From Cadophora sp. MPI-SDFR-AT-0126 (lineage: Eukaryota > Ascomycota > Leotiomycetes > Helotiales > Ploettnerulaceae), in assembly GCA_020747065.1 (NCBI GenBank), contig JAGMVK010000003.1, positions 2,108,001-2,172,000 of the forward strand: a stretch of 64,000 nucleotides of DNA. Direction: 5' to 3'. The position numbers and the translations under genes were made by a program. How positions within the stretch are numbered: position 1 is the stretch's first letter; the number at the start of each line of letters is the position of its first letter. Of the stretch, positions 22,755 through 31,994 are shown one piece after another. Under the pieces are notes generated by a model. The model saw only the letters and a list, made by a program, of their open reading frames with translations, searched no databases and was not told where the DNA came from.

Positions 22755-24772
22755 ATGGGAGACATGTCCGGTACATCGCCATCTGGAGACTTTTCGCACA
22801 ACACGCAGGGCCACAGACAAAATGCGGCACAGAACTCAAACCCGAATCAGTACAATGAAAATGAAGGAGGGAGAGGATCCCAGAGTGCCTCACATCCCAA
22901 TAGCTCCCAGCAATTTTCGCAAGGTCAATCAAACCCTTTCGGCTTGACCGCCCTCGCCAATTCGCTACCAGATGCGACATATCAGAACTATGGCAATCCG
23001 CCAACCCAAAGATACTCGTCTGGACAATCCCCTTCTCCTCTGATGTACCAGTTCCCAAATGTACCTCAATTCGCCAACCAGCAACCGATGGGTCAGCCTT
23101 ACCAAAATATGCAGTACGGTGTGGGATATCAAGCGCAGTATCAAGGAATGTACGGCCAAGCACAGACGCAACAATCTCACTTACAACAAGCTGCTCTGAG
23201 CAATGGGAACCAGTTTTATCAAGGCCAGGGCTTTATGGGTCAACAACAGCAGATGAGCCCGCCTTTCATGATCCAGGCAGGTCAGTATGGCGTTCAAGGT
23301 CAGGTTTATCCTGTCTCCTCTGGATCATATGGCGCAAGGGGAGGCTTTCTCGGAGAAGTTCGACAATCAGGCCAACCGCGCGGTAGTGAGTATCTCAGTG
23401 GCTCTTCAGCTGGTGGCACTCCAGGGAGGGCAAGCAGTATAGGTAAGTTCATGCTGTGTCGCATTCTATGGCATTCAACTTCAATTGCAAATTTCTCCTG
23501 ACGACTTCTTCTAGCGTCTAGCCCTGCCCAATCTTCTGTTGTTAGAGGTCCCCCAAGAAAACCTCGTCAAAGCGGTACGTACAAAATCTTTCAAGTCAAT
23601 ATCGAAAGGTGTTCAAGCTGATAGCAACCTACAGGCCATGCGATTTGGATAGGCAATTTACCACCGCAAACAGATTTAATGAGCTTAGTTCTCCATGTCT
23701 GCAAGGAAACTGTCGGACTCGAGTCTCTGTTCCTCATCTCAAAGAGCAACTGCGCATTTGCGAACTTCAAAGACGAGGCTGCATGCGCAGCTGCGCAAGG
23801 CCAGATACACGATTCTCGATTTCAAACGGTCAGACTAGTCAGCCGACTGCGAAGAAACTCGGTTGGAACGGCGGCCGGAGTAACTGTCCCAACTGGCCCA
23901 GCAGCACTCACTCCACCCTCAAATCCTTTGGTGGCCCGGAGTACCACTCCAGACAGCGATGCAATGCCCAAAGAAGGAGAAGAGGAGGCTGTCCAATCTA
24001 AAACAGCAGACGACTCCGGCGGCTCAAGCGGCTCCAAAGACAAGTTTTTCATTGTGAAGAGTTTAACTGTGGAAGATCTGGAGCTGAGTGTCCGAAATGG
24101 CATTTGGGCTACCCAGTCTCACAACGAAGAAGCACTGAACAAGGCATACCAGGCAAGTATCTTGGAACGAGTTTCAAAATCTGGCGCTAACATCTTCTCT
24201 TACAGACCGCAGACAACGTTTACCTGGTCTTTTCTGCCAACAAATCTGGGGAGTATTTTGGATATGCGAAAATGACATCTCCCATCAACGACGACCCTGC
24301 CGCAGCTATAGAGTTCGCACCGAAGGCTCATACAGTTGAAGACCCTGAACTTCCCAAGGCTATACCAACCCCCGCATCTGAATTCGCACCTAAAGGACGC
24401 ATCATCGATGACTCGGCACGAGGCACGATATTCTGGGAGGTAGAGCGAGACGAGATTGATGGGTTAGATGAGGAGGAGGAGAGTCAGAGTAACCGAAGTG
24501 ACGAGGATCCAGACTCAAAGAGTTCATCAAAGGCATGGGGCAAGCCATTCCAGGTAGAATGGGTATCCACAACGCGGCTGCCATTTTACAGAACGAGAGG
24601 GCTGCGCAATCCTTGGAACTCGAACAGGGAGGTCAAGATTGCACGCGACGGTACCGAATTGGAAGGAAGTGTTGGACGCAGACTCCTCGGTCTTTTCCAC
24701 CGATTACCAAGTCCGGTTGCACCAAACTTGCCGGTTATGGGCACCTACCCTCAAATGCGACAGTTTCAGTAG
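22755..24772 (+). CDS. RRM + YTH domain RNA-binding protein (predicted m6A reader)
   Basis: Four exons, 22755-23442, 23515-23574, 23635-24152 and 24206-24772, give 610 residues. Residues 1-235 are rich in Gln, Gly, Asn, Ser and Tyr (prion-like). An RRM follows (~250-325) with RNP2-like IWIGNL and RNP1-like CAFANF. The YTH domain runs from about 385 to 580: FFIVKSLTVEDLELS, GIWATQSHNEEALN with the first cage tryptophan, VYLVFSANKSGEYFGYAKM, a ~90-residue acidic insert, then WGKPFQVEWVSTTRLPF, LRNPWNSNREVKIARDG. YTH proteins bind N6-methyladenosine in RNA. Intron 3 has a GC donor (CAG/GCAAGT) with a normal AG acceptor. The start at 22755 follows a likely 5'-UTR intron acceptor at 22717-22718; a Met three codons later is an alternative. 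Confidence 0.92.
24153..24205 (+). other. GC-AG intron inside the YTH domain
   Basis: The donor reads CAG/GCAAGTAT and the acceptor TCTTACAG/ACCGCA, with GCTAAC as branch site. Removal joins KAYQ to TADNVYLVF in phase 0, which restores the conserved YTH core. Retention reads on to a stop at 24273-24275 and loses the second half of the domain. No nearby GT donor gives the conserved protein. Confidence 0.88.
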
Positions 24773-25935
24773 GCTGCTCGATGTACATTCAGCTCTTTCA
24801 TTGCTGGACATTGCCAGGAGCTTCTTCAATTCTTCCCGAGGCTGTTTACTGAGAAACGACTCTATGGTAACGATTCATCACGAAATAGATGGCAAATGAC
24901 GGTAATGAGAGGTAGAAATTTGGGGTCAGATCAAGTTGGAAGCTTCACTTGGCACTGGATGTATTGTACTCTTTTGCTTGCATTTGCATACATAGCGCGA
25001 GGGACACTACTTTGTAGAATTGGTCAAGGAATTAATACTTGTTGAAATCCGTTGAACTCGAGACTCCTGGTCATAAGAAACTGTCAACTGAAGCAATTTC
25101 ATAAAGCATCGGTCCTCTTCCGCGACTACATCGGATGAGTGCCAACGATTCTAATGTACGATATCGATCATGATGTTGGTGGAGTTCTCATTACTATCCC
25201 GGATTTTCACAAGCGTACCAGCAACCGATGATCCGGTAGTCTGTTCTGTTCCTGGCGCCAGTTCTCAGCTACCTTCTTGAAGGCCCGAGGTCCTTCTATA
25301 CTAAGTAAACACCCTACTTTTAGCTTACCGAGATTCTGGCTTTGGGGTCGACGATCACAACACGTGTGTGATCGGCTCACGTCGCCGACAACTCCTCGGA
25401 GATGCAATTTTCATTTTAACCATCTTCTATTTGGAATCACAAAAGCTGATTTGGTCGTACTCTATTTCCCACCTCTCTCAACATCTTCCTCGGTCGCTTG
25501 GTACGGCGTGGATGTCTGGGTTGTAATGAGCCAATCAACTTTTGACATTGACTTTTGCCCCTCGCGAACCACTCTCAAATGGCGAAACTGACAGCACTTA
25601 GAGCAGCGCTGTGATCCCTGCAATCTATTGATAGATTGAAACGTAATTTTTAGTCACCTTGTAAACTATTGCGGAAGAGTGAGTGATGTGATCGAGGCGA
25701 TGGACACAGGAGAAAGCAAGGTTGATGAAGCCATGACGTCGGAATAGAAAATCAACAGGACGGTGGATGGGTCGATGATAGTGGCGTTGTGGAGATGGGA
25801 TGGCATGGTCTGTCACACGCAGTGGAGTTTTAACTTTTACAGCCCTTAGCTGTGGCGGTGCAAAACCAAGACCTTCTGAGGCCGTGCCGCTGTTTTGGTG
25901 GGGAAGCCAAAAAGCGGCGGCAAATAACGTTAAGC

Positions 25936-25948
25936 GAATTTTCTAGAA
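25936..25948. promoter_or_regulatory. Distal heat-shock element
   Basis: The bases GAATTTTCTAGAA form three perfect alternating nGAAn units (GAA-TT-TTC-TA-GAA), the consensus for trimeric heat-shock factor. It lies about 720 bp upstream of the hsp30 start. Confidence 0.65.
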
Positions 25949-26320
25949 ACACCAAATCCAAACTTAGGTACAGATGTTTTGTTGTGTTTGTGATGATGGC
26001 TAGACGTGGGATGGCCAGAAACACCTCGATCAAGAGAGAAATTCAAGCCCGTTCCCAACTTTACGTGTTGTCAAATCTGGAGAACGACCACAAAAGTGGT
26101 GTGGAAGAACTTTAGTGACTGATCCCGCGCAGCGCGAGGATCCAATTGTCATGTCAGCTCAGGAGCTGGCCTCACTTCCCTTAAAGCTCAACAATACCCC
26201 TGCTAAAGTGATACAACGAATTGATAATGGTTTTATTTTCAGAATGAAGTAATTCGAAGCAGTTCTCCCATTTCTACGCATTTTCGGTGGCTTTGGCGGA
26301 TTTGACAGTGTAGTGCCATT

Positions 26321-26349
26321 TTCGGGAATTCGTCGAAACTTCTAGCGAA
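26321..26349. promoter_or_regulatory. Gapped heat-shock element cluster
   Basis: TTCGGGAATTC and GAAACTTC place four nGAAn half-sites in a row, with one spacing of three instead of two and a further GAA at 26347-26349. Gapped elements of this kind are known HSF targets. Confidence 0.5.
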
Positions 26350-26355
26350 CCGTAG

Positions 26356-26382
26356 ATGATGCTCGAACCTGCTGAGCATCAT
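26356..26382. repeat. 9-bp inverted repeat in the hsp30 promoter
   Basis: ATGATGCTC at 26356-26364 and GAGCATCAT at 26374-26382 are exact inverted copies separated by nine bases. It lies between the gapped and the proximal heat-shock elements. It could bind a dimeric factor or be chance. Confidence 0.6.
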
Positions 26383-26470
26383 ACGACCACCGCAGCACAA
26401 CCCCGCGCATTTCCTTGTCCGTCCGCGACATGAAGTCGCACGATGATGCCAGAATCACCGAATAGCTTCA

Positions 26471-26483
26471 TTCTGGAATTTTC
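26471..26483. promoter_or_regulatory. Proximal heat-shock element
   Basis: TTCTGGAATTTTC is a perfect three-unit element (TTC-TG-GAA-TT-TTC) placed 30 bp upstream of the TATA box, the expected position for strong heat induction of the small chaperone gene that follows. Confidence 0.8.
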
Positions 26484-26512
26484 TCGCATCCAGCAGAAAT
26501 GCCTCCCTCAGG

Positions 26513-26520
26513 TATATAAA
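26513..26520 (+). promoter_or_regulatory. TATA box of the hsp30 gene
   Basis: TATATAAA lies about 150 bp upstream of the start codon, leaving a leader of roughly 120 nt that is A/C-rich and low in G, as in strongly translated stress genes. Confidence 0.8.
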
Positions 26521-26671
26521 CGCAGCTGAGACTGCTCTACGAGCTCTCTTCCTTCTTCACAACACAACAAAGAAAAAACACTTCATGCAATCAGCACGCA
26601 CAACAACACTCAGACTCAAACGACCACTCAAACAATCTCTCAAGAGACTCACACCACACCAATCACGCAAA

Positions 26672-27331
26672 ATGTCTTTCTTCCCAGGCTCATTCTTCGC
26701 TTCACCTTCCGTCAACAACACCTCATTCCACCCACTCTTCCGTCTCCTCGACGACTTCGAGCAACACTCACGCAATACCGGTACCGGCACTGATGGCCAT
26801 CACAGCCGTTCAGTCATGAAGTCCTTCACCCCCAAGTTCGACGTCAAGGAGCTCGCCGACGCCTACGAACTCCACGGAGAACTTCCCGGCATCGAGCAGA
26901 AGGACGTCGAGATCGAGTTCACGGACGCCCAAACAATCAGTGTCCGCGGCCGCACCGAGCGCTCTTACACCTCCGGCACTCCACCATCCGGCTTCATCGA
27001 AGGCTCCGGCTCTCAAGCCGCCATCGAAGGTTCCGAGCACTCCAACAAGTCAGCCGCTCACAAGGCCACCGTCGAGGACGAGGAGGGAGCCACCAACAAC
27101 AACACTGAGGTCGCTACCACCAACAACAACAAGGACGTCGCCAAGGAGGAGCCCAAGGCTAAGTACTGGGTCTCTGAGCGCAGCGTCGGCGAGTTCTCGA
27201 GATCTTTCACCTTCCCCGTTCGCGTTGATCAGGAAGGAGTGAAGGCCTCGATGAAGAACGGTGTCCTCTCCATCACTGTTCCCAAGGCTAAGAAGCCCGA
27301 GTCCAGAAAGATCGCCATCACTGCCAACTGA
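26672..27331 (+). CDS. hsp30: Small heat-shock protein, Hsp20/alpha-crystallin family (Hsp30 type)
   Basis: A single uninterrupted frame of 219 residues. The N-terminus MSFFPGSFF and the FHPLFRLLDDFEQH block are typical of filamentous fungal Hsp30. The alpha-crystallin domain begins at FTPKFDVKELADAYELHGELPGI (~50) and ends with GVKASMKNGVLSITVPKAKKPE. It is split by a ~75-residue hydrophilic insert rich in Ser, Asn, Thr and Glu, common in this fungal branch. The protein should act as an ATP-independent holdase during heat stress. An in-frame leader extends upstream to about 26585, but the conserved start is MSFFPG and its context CAAAATG is good. Heat-shock elements and a TATA box upstream support heat-shock-factor control. 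Confidence 0.95.
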   Translation: MSFFPGSFFASPSVNNTSFHPLFRLLDDFEQHSRNTGTGTDGHHSRSVMKSFTPKFDVKELADAYELHGELPGIEQKDVEIEFTDAQTISVRGRTERSYTSGTPPSGFIEGSGSQAAIEGSEHSNKSAAHKATVEDEEGATNNNTEVATTNNNKDVAKEEPKAKYWVSERSVGEFSRSFTFPVRVDQEGVKASMKNGVLSITVPKAKKPESRKIAITAN

Positions 27332-28088
27332 AGGAATGAAATGACAGGAGTGGATATGGAGTTTGTTTTGCAGGGTAATTGGAGTGGATTGTCTGTTCTC
27401 TCAGGTGGCGGTAATGACTTGCAGTGGAGGAAATTAGGGGAGTTGATTTGATCTTCTTGTTTGCATGGATTCATTCGCGCATGGATTTGAAAAAGGGAAT
27501 TTGTTCTTGCAGCCTGGAGTTGGGTGCTTTGCACTTGACTTCATCATGATTTGCAGCATAGCATAGCGAAATACAATTCAAAACATCAAACAAAATTCTT
27601 TTCCTGTGTTTCAACTAAACGTGACTTTCCAGCCCTGATCTCTTGCCTTGATTAGCCAACATCTCAACAATATCTCAATTTTCTCCCATGTTGCATAGTA
27701 ATTTCGTGATTTTGTACTTACCTTTGAACTGCATTTGAGCTATGTTAATGCATGTTAAAAGCCCCTATCTTCAAATTGGAACGACAGCTACTTCCTGGTT
27801 ATTCAGGTCTCGGTTAATAGCTTCAACCCGAGATCTCCACCTTGCTCAACATTGGCTGCCGTTGAAGTTTACAAGAAACTATATTCTCTAGGATCGTTAA
27901 TTTCATGCAGTGTGTCGCTGCCAAATACCGCCCATGACATCATACTGGCTCGGTAATCTACAGATGCCACAGATACGTCGCAGCCACGAGGTCGAATATC
28001 ATGGCACATGCGCTTTTTTCCCCAGCCAAAGAACGCCATCCGCATGAAGCCCAACGCCAAGAAATGCCATCTAAACCGGATCCTTTCA
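27332..28088. other. Convergent 3' intergenic stretch, hsp30 / PNO1
   Basis: This contains the 3' flanks of two converging genes. AT-rich segments near 27540-27760 could hold polyadenylation signals. No coding sequence is supported. Confidence 0.5.
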
Positions 28089-28955
28089 TCAAAATCTCTC
28101 CTTCATCCTTGCCGCCACCGTTCTCAGGTTTCCGTAAACTTTCCCTGGGGGGCTACCGAGAATCAAGCTGACAACTGCCGTCTTCGCAATCTGGATATTC
28201 TTAAAGCCACCCAGAAGATGGATTTTCGAATCCGCGAGTACAATTCTCGTCCTACTAGCATTCTCGATAGCGAACTTGGTCTTCCCGTCCTTGCCTGCAA
28301 TTCTTCCAATCGCTCTTCCCAAATGCTCGCCCTGCAACGTCTTGACGTCCTGGATCTGGAAAGTCTGGATATATAAATCGTCCAGACGAAGGAGGGCAAT
28401 CGCGTCGTCGATATCGAAACCGAGGGAGAAAGCCTGTACGAAATCGGCACCCTTCTGTAACGCTCCTGGGTCGGTAGTGTGTTTCGAGGATCGGAGCTCG
28501 ACGGATTTGGAGTGAATATTCATGCGTACTTGTAGCTTAAGGTGCTCGACAAGTGGAGGGTACATTTTTGGCCATACCGCCCTGAGAGGCGTCATTCTGT
28601 GAGGTGGGATAGGGACTTTTCGGGTTTCAACTCGGTCCACACGATCCTATGGGGGATTAGCCACTGTGTGCATTGCAAGTCTGGGGGATGCGTACAACGT
28701 TCTTAGATGGCGCAAATCTTGGTCTGCCCTCCTCATCAATGTGCATCTCGGTGTCTCCCTCCAATGGTTGGATTTCATTTGAATCTGTTGGTTCCGCATC
28801 TGGCGCATCGAGTAAAAGCTCATCGTCGTCTTCTACTCTCTGTCAGCGTCCATCTATGGAAAAAAGGTTCTCTGCAACGCACCCTGTGGTAGAGGTACAC
28901 TGGCAGCCTCTGCCAGTTCCTCTGGTTTTCTCAGCAGGGCAGTTGGTGCAGGCAT
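28089..28955 (-). CDS. PNO1: Pre-rRNA processing KH-domain protein Pno1/Dim2
   Basis: Three exons, complement of 28899-28955, 28696-28839 and 28089-28646, give 252 residues. The N-terminus MPAPTALLRKPEELAEAA and acidic EDDDELLLDAPDAE precede the conserved core: VETRKVPIPPHRMTPL, YPPLVEHLKLQVRMN, ALQKGADFVQAFSLGF, then the KH domain HLGRAIGRIAGKDGKTKFAIE and the end ILGSPPGKVYGNLR..ARMKERF. Pno1 binds the 3' region of 18S rRNA with Nob1 and Dim1 in 40S maturation. The third exon is certain. The first junction is less so: the chosen donor GTACCT is weak, although it is the only one I found that keeps frame. The gene starts 332 bp from divergent MDM31. Confidence 0.93.
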
Positions 28956-29287
28956 TTTGCGGACGTGGAGTTGTGAGAATTCTTGGTGGGGGAACAAATT
29001 TGTATCGGTCGGTCGATATCAGTTCAGATAAGGTGTTGTGAAAGTGAAAATTGACCTGGACGTTCAGACCTGTCAGTGGCTCGTGCATAATGATTAGCGC
29101 AGCGCGTGCAGCCAAGAAATCCAGACCAGGCCCGGCAAAGCGTCATCAAAATTGAGTTCCTCCTCATTCTCTCGCGGGCTCCAGACTTCTACTTCGACTC
29201 CAACTTGGACTTCGACTTCTGCTTCTGAATATTGTATGGACTTTGCGACTTCAATAGTCCGCACGTATCCAGGATGATCCGGAGGAT
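28956..29287. promoter_or_regulatory. Divergent promoter region, PNO1 (-) / MDM31 (+)
   Basis: 332 bp lie between the two proposed start codons. A short run of repeated CTTCGACTTC-like words occurs at about 29190-29222; no TATA box is seen. Confidence 0.5.
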
Positions 29288-31481
29288 ATGTCTTCGAACA
29301 TAACGCAGAAGCTGTGGGCCCATCTCTGGGATCCAGCAAGCCACTTGATGGCCTTCAAGCCATCCGGATTACCTCGAAAACCCGCGTTCCCTTGTTCGAC
29401 CTCCACACAGAATTCAATAAGACCCTTTTCATGGAGTCGGCCACGGTCACAGCCAACCACACCAAAGAGATCGGTTTCTAAAAGTTTTGCTTCCTGTGGA
29501 TTTCTTTTCATAGATCTCAGTCCCTCGACGACTCCTGCATCATCTGCACTTACAGCATGTGCTACGACGGTAGAAAAATCTCTATGTAATACAATCAAAA
29601 TTCCCCGAAAAACAATCACTTCTTTGGGCAAGCACGCATGGCGGAAGGAAATCCATTCGAGCGCTCGCAGAAGAGAAAGGGGCACTGCGAGGAGGAACAA
29701 GAGCTCTACGTCGAGTGAGCAGGATGCTCGCAAGCAAGTTCAAAATGGAAGCAATTCGTCCAAAGCTACTCCCGGAGCGAAGAAGACCGATACTCCAGTA
29801 CCAGATTCCAAACCGACTACATACCTTCATCTCCCACATATGCATAGGCCTACGAAAGAGGAATTGCTTGCGGCAGCAACCGGGTTTTGGTCACGATTAA
29901 AAATGCGTTTTAAATGGTTTTCCATAAGGAGTTCTCGGCCTTGGAATATCGACGACTGGAGTGCCTTTGTTTCGTGGTTTGTCTTGGGGAATATCGTATG
30001 GATTTTAGTCGGGACCACAACCTTCTTCTCTCTTGTTATTCTCTCTATTAATACAGTTGTAGCACAAGGTTTGTGCACAAGACCCGCGATAAGGTCGCAG
30101 AACTAACGAATAAATAGAAACTTTAGCCAGATGGATTGGCGATTACCTCACACATTCAGCAGGAGTGAAGGTCGTTTTCGAATCCGCAATTGTACCAAAG
30201 TGGAAGGACGGAGTCATAACTTTCCACAATGTATTTGTTTCAAGGAGGCCAGGACAAGGCAGGACGAAGGTTAGTAAGGGATCCTCGATGAGTGCTGCAG
30301 CAGAGGCAGCAGCGGAGAGACAAGCCGAATTAGGAGGGCGAAAGGACGAAGAGGAAGAAGATACGAACTACACGCAATTCGATTTAACCATCGGTACTGT
30401 CAATGTCACCCTGTCATTTGTCAAGTGGTGGAACGGGAAAGGTCTTTTGAGAGACGTAGAGGTGAAGGGTGTACGGGGAGTAGTTGACAGGACCTCTGTT
30501 CATTGGGGCGGCGAATATGTTGATCCGAAGACATACCGTCATGAGCATCATCCAGGAGATTTCGAGATTGACTCGTTCAAAATGGAGGATCTCCTGGTCA
30601 CAATTCACCAGCCGAATGGATTCAGGCCATTCTCGGTAAGCATCTTTAATTGTGAGCTTCCACAATTAAGAAAACAATGGCTATTCTACGACTTTCTCTC
30701 CGCGAACAATATGTCTGGAGCATTCGACGGATCACTCTTCACTATTCATCCTAGGCAACTGCACGGATTTGCAAACGTGCACCATGACGATGAATCAAAC
30801 GAAGAGTCCAGCCCCTGGAAGAAGCAGAGCAGACTTCGTATTGATGGCCTGAAAATAGATCACCTTAATCGAGGTGTCGAAGGACCGTTTGGATGGATTC
30901 ATGAAGGAAATGTAGACATCGTTGCAGACGTCATGTTCCCAGCGGATTCCGACGACAGCATCGCAAAAGTCATGTCCGATTTCTACGATCGTATGGAAGC
31001 CACTGTTACCTCAAATCGCTACATCCACATCCTGGAGAACCCGCGGACTGCAGATCTCAACACACCGGAAGAGCGAGCTGCTTATCAAGAGAAGATAAAC
31101 AGAGACGACGACAAGCGATTCCTCGTCATGGATCTTCGAGTCCACCTCAACGATGTCAGAGCCTCAGTTCCTCTCTTCACCCGCGACTTGTCTTACATCA
31201 ACCAAGCGCTCATCCGGCCCATTGTGGCCTACATTAATTCCCAAAAGACATTCATCCCAATCAATTGCCGAATTGTGAAACGAGCCAGCGAGTTCGATGG
31301 CAGCTGGACCATCTTTGATAGCGGATTGATGGAAGACCTTTCTGCAGAGACCTATGAAGCGTTCGCCAAAGATGTGGTGGACAGCCAGGCACGACTGCGA
31401 CGATTGAAGAAAGTCGGTTTCTGGTCGATTTCATTAGCCATCCAGGCACTATTTATGGGGATGGCAGGGAACGTGGCATGA
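29288..31481 (+). CDS. MDM31: Mitochondrial inner-membrane protein Mdm31/Mdm32 family
   Basis: Two exons, 29288-30068 and 30118-31481 (donor GTTTGT, branch ACTAAC), give 714 residues. The N-terminus is rich in Arg, Ser and Lys with few acids, fitting a mitochondrial targeting sequence; the exact start could also be the Met at 29348. A first membrane segment (FVSWFVLGNIVWILVG) sits near residue 235 and a last one (FWSISLAIQALFMGMAG) at the C-terminus, leaving a large intermembrane-space domain. Core motifs are VFESAIVPKWKDGVITFHNVFVSRRPG, DYRSVHWGG-like (here DRTSVHWGGEY) and FDGSLFTIHPRQLHG. Mdm31 and Mdm32 are needed for mitochondrial shape, nucleoid stability and cardiolipin/phosphatidylethanolamine homeostasis in yeast. 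Confidence 0.95.
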
Positions 31482-31994
31482 TGATAATGATTCTTCACTC
31501 ACTCTTAGCGAATATGTATAAAAGTTCTAGGAATTTTGTAGATTATGGACTCGGAGGTTCTGGTTGGTGTCTGGGATAGCTGATGCTACAGCTAGGCTTG
31601 GGTGGTTGGGCTTGCATAATCGGAGTTCTGGGATATATGGTACATGATCATATACTTGTAACCCATATAGACATACTGATACAGGCTTCTTCGAAGAAAT
31701 ACGGACAAGTGCTTCAAATTTGCAGAGTTCATCATTCATTTGCTTTGATTCCCTTTCAAATACCACGACTTTCAACACCTCCGTGCTTCACGTCAGTAAA
31801 ATCAGCCTGTGGCTGACGCGACCCACAAGTACTGAATCCGCTTTTGTCCCAACCCAGATTGACCTCCCTACCAGTATTTACAAGCAAAATATTACAAAGA
31901 TATAGAAAGCGTCATTGACCTCAATATGGAAAAGTGATCTAGCCCAATATAAAGAAAACTGCCGTCTGAACAGCCTTAACTCTCTGTTCATCGA
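31482..31994. other. Convergent 3' intergenic stretch, MDM31 / Chk2-type kinase
   Basis: 513 bp between two converging stops, with AT-rich segments and several AATATA or AATATAAAG-like words that could serve 3' end formation. No gene is supported. Confidence 0.5.

Larger units (their letters stand above)
24773..26671. other. Intergenic stretch: YTH 3' flank and hsp30 promoter
   Basis: Open frames here are short and featureless. The right half (from about 25.9 kb) carries several heat-shock elements, an inverted repeat and a TATA box that belong to the downstream small heat-shock gene. An imperfect GC-rich hairpin sits at about 26121-26142. Confidence 0.55.

Noticed and set aside
26121..26142. 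GC-rich imperfect hairpin (GATCCCGCGC...GCGCGAGGATC)
   Set aside because: Short, with a bulge, and not placed as a terminator or attachment site; no further copies noticed.
29251..29733. 160-codon leftward frame overlapping the MDM31 5' end
   Set aside because: Opposite strand to the MDM31 first exon, no motif, and the PNO1/MDM31 promoter lies at its end.
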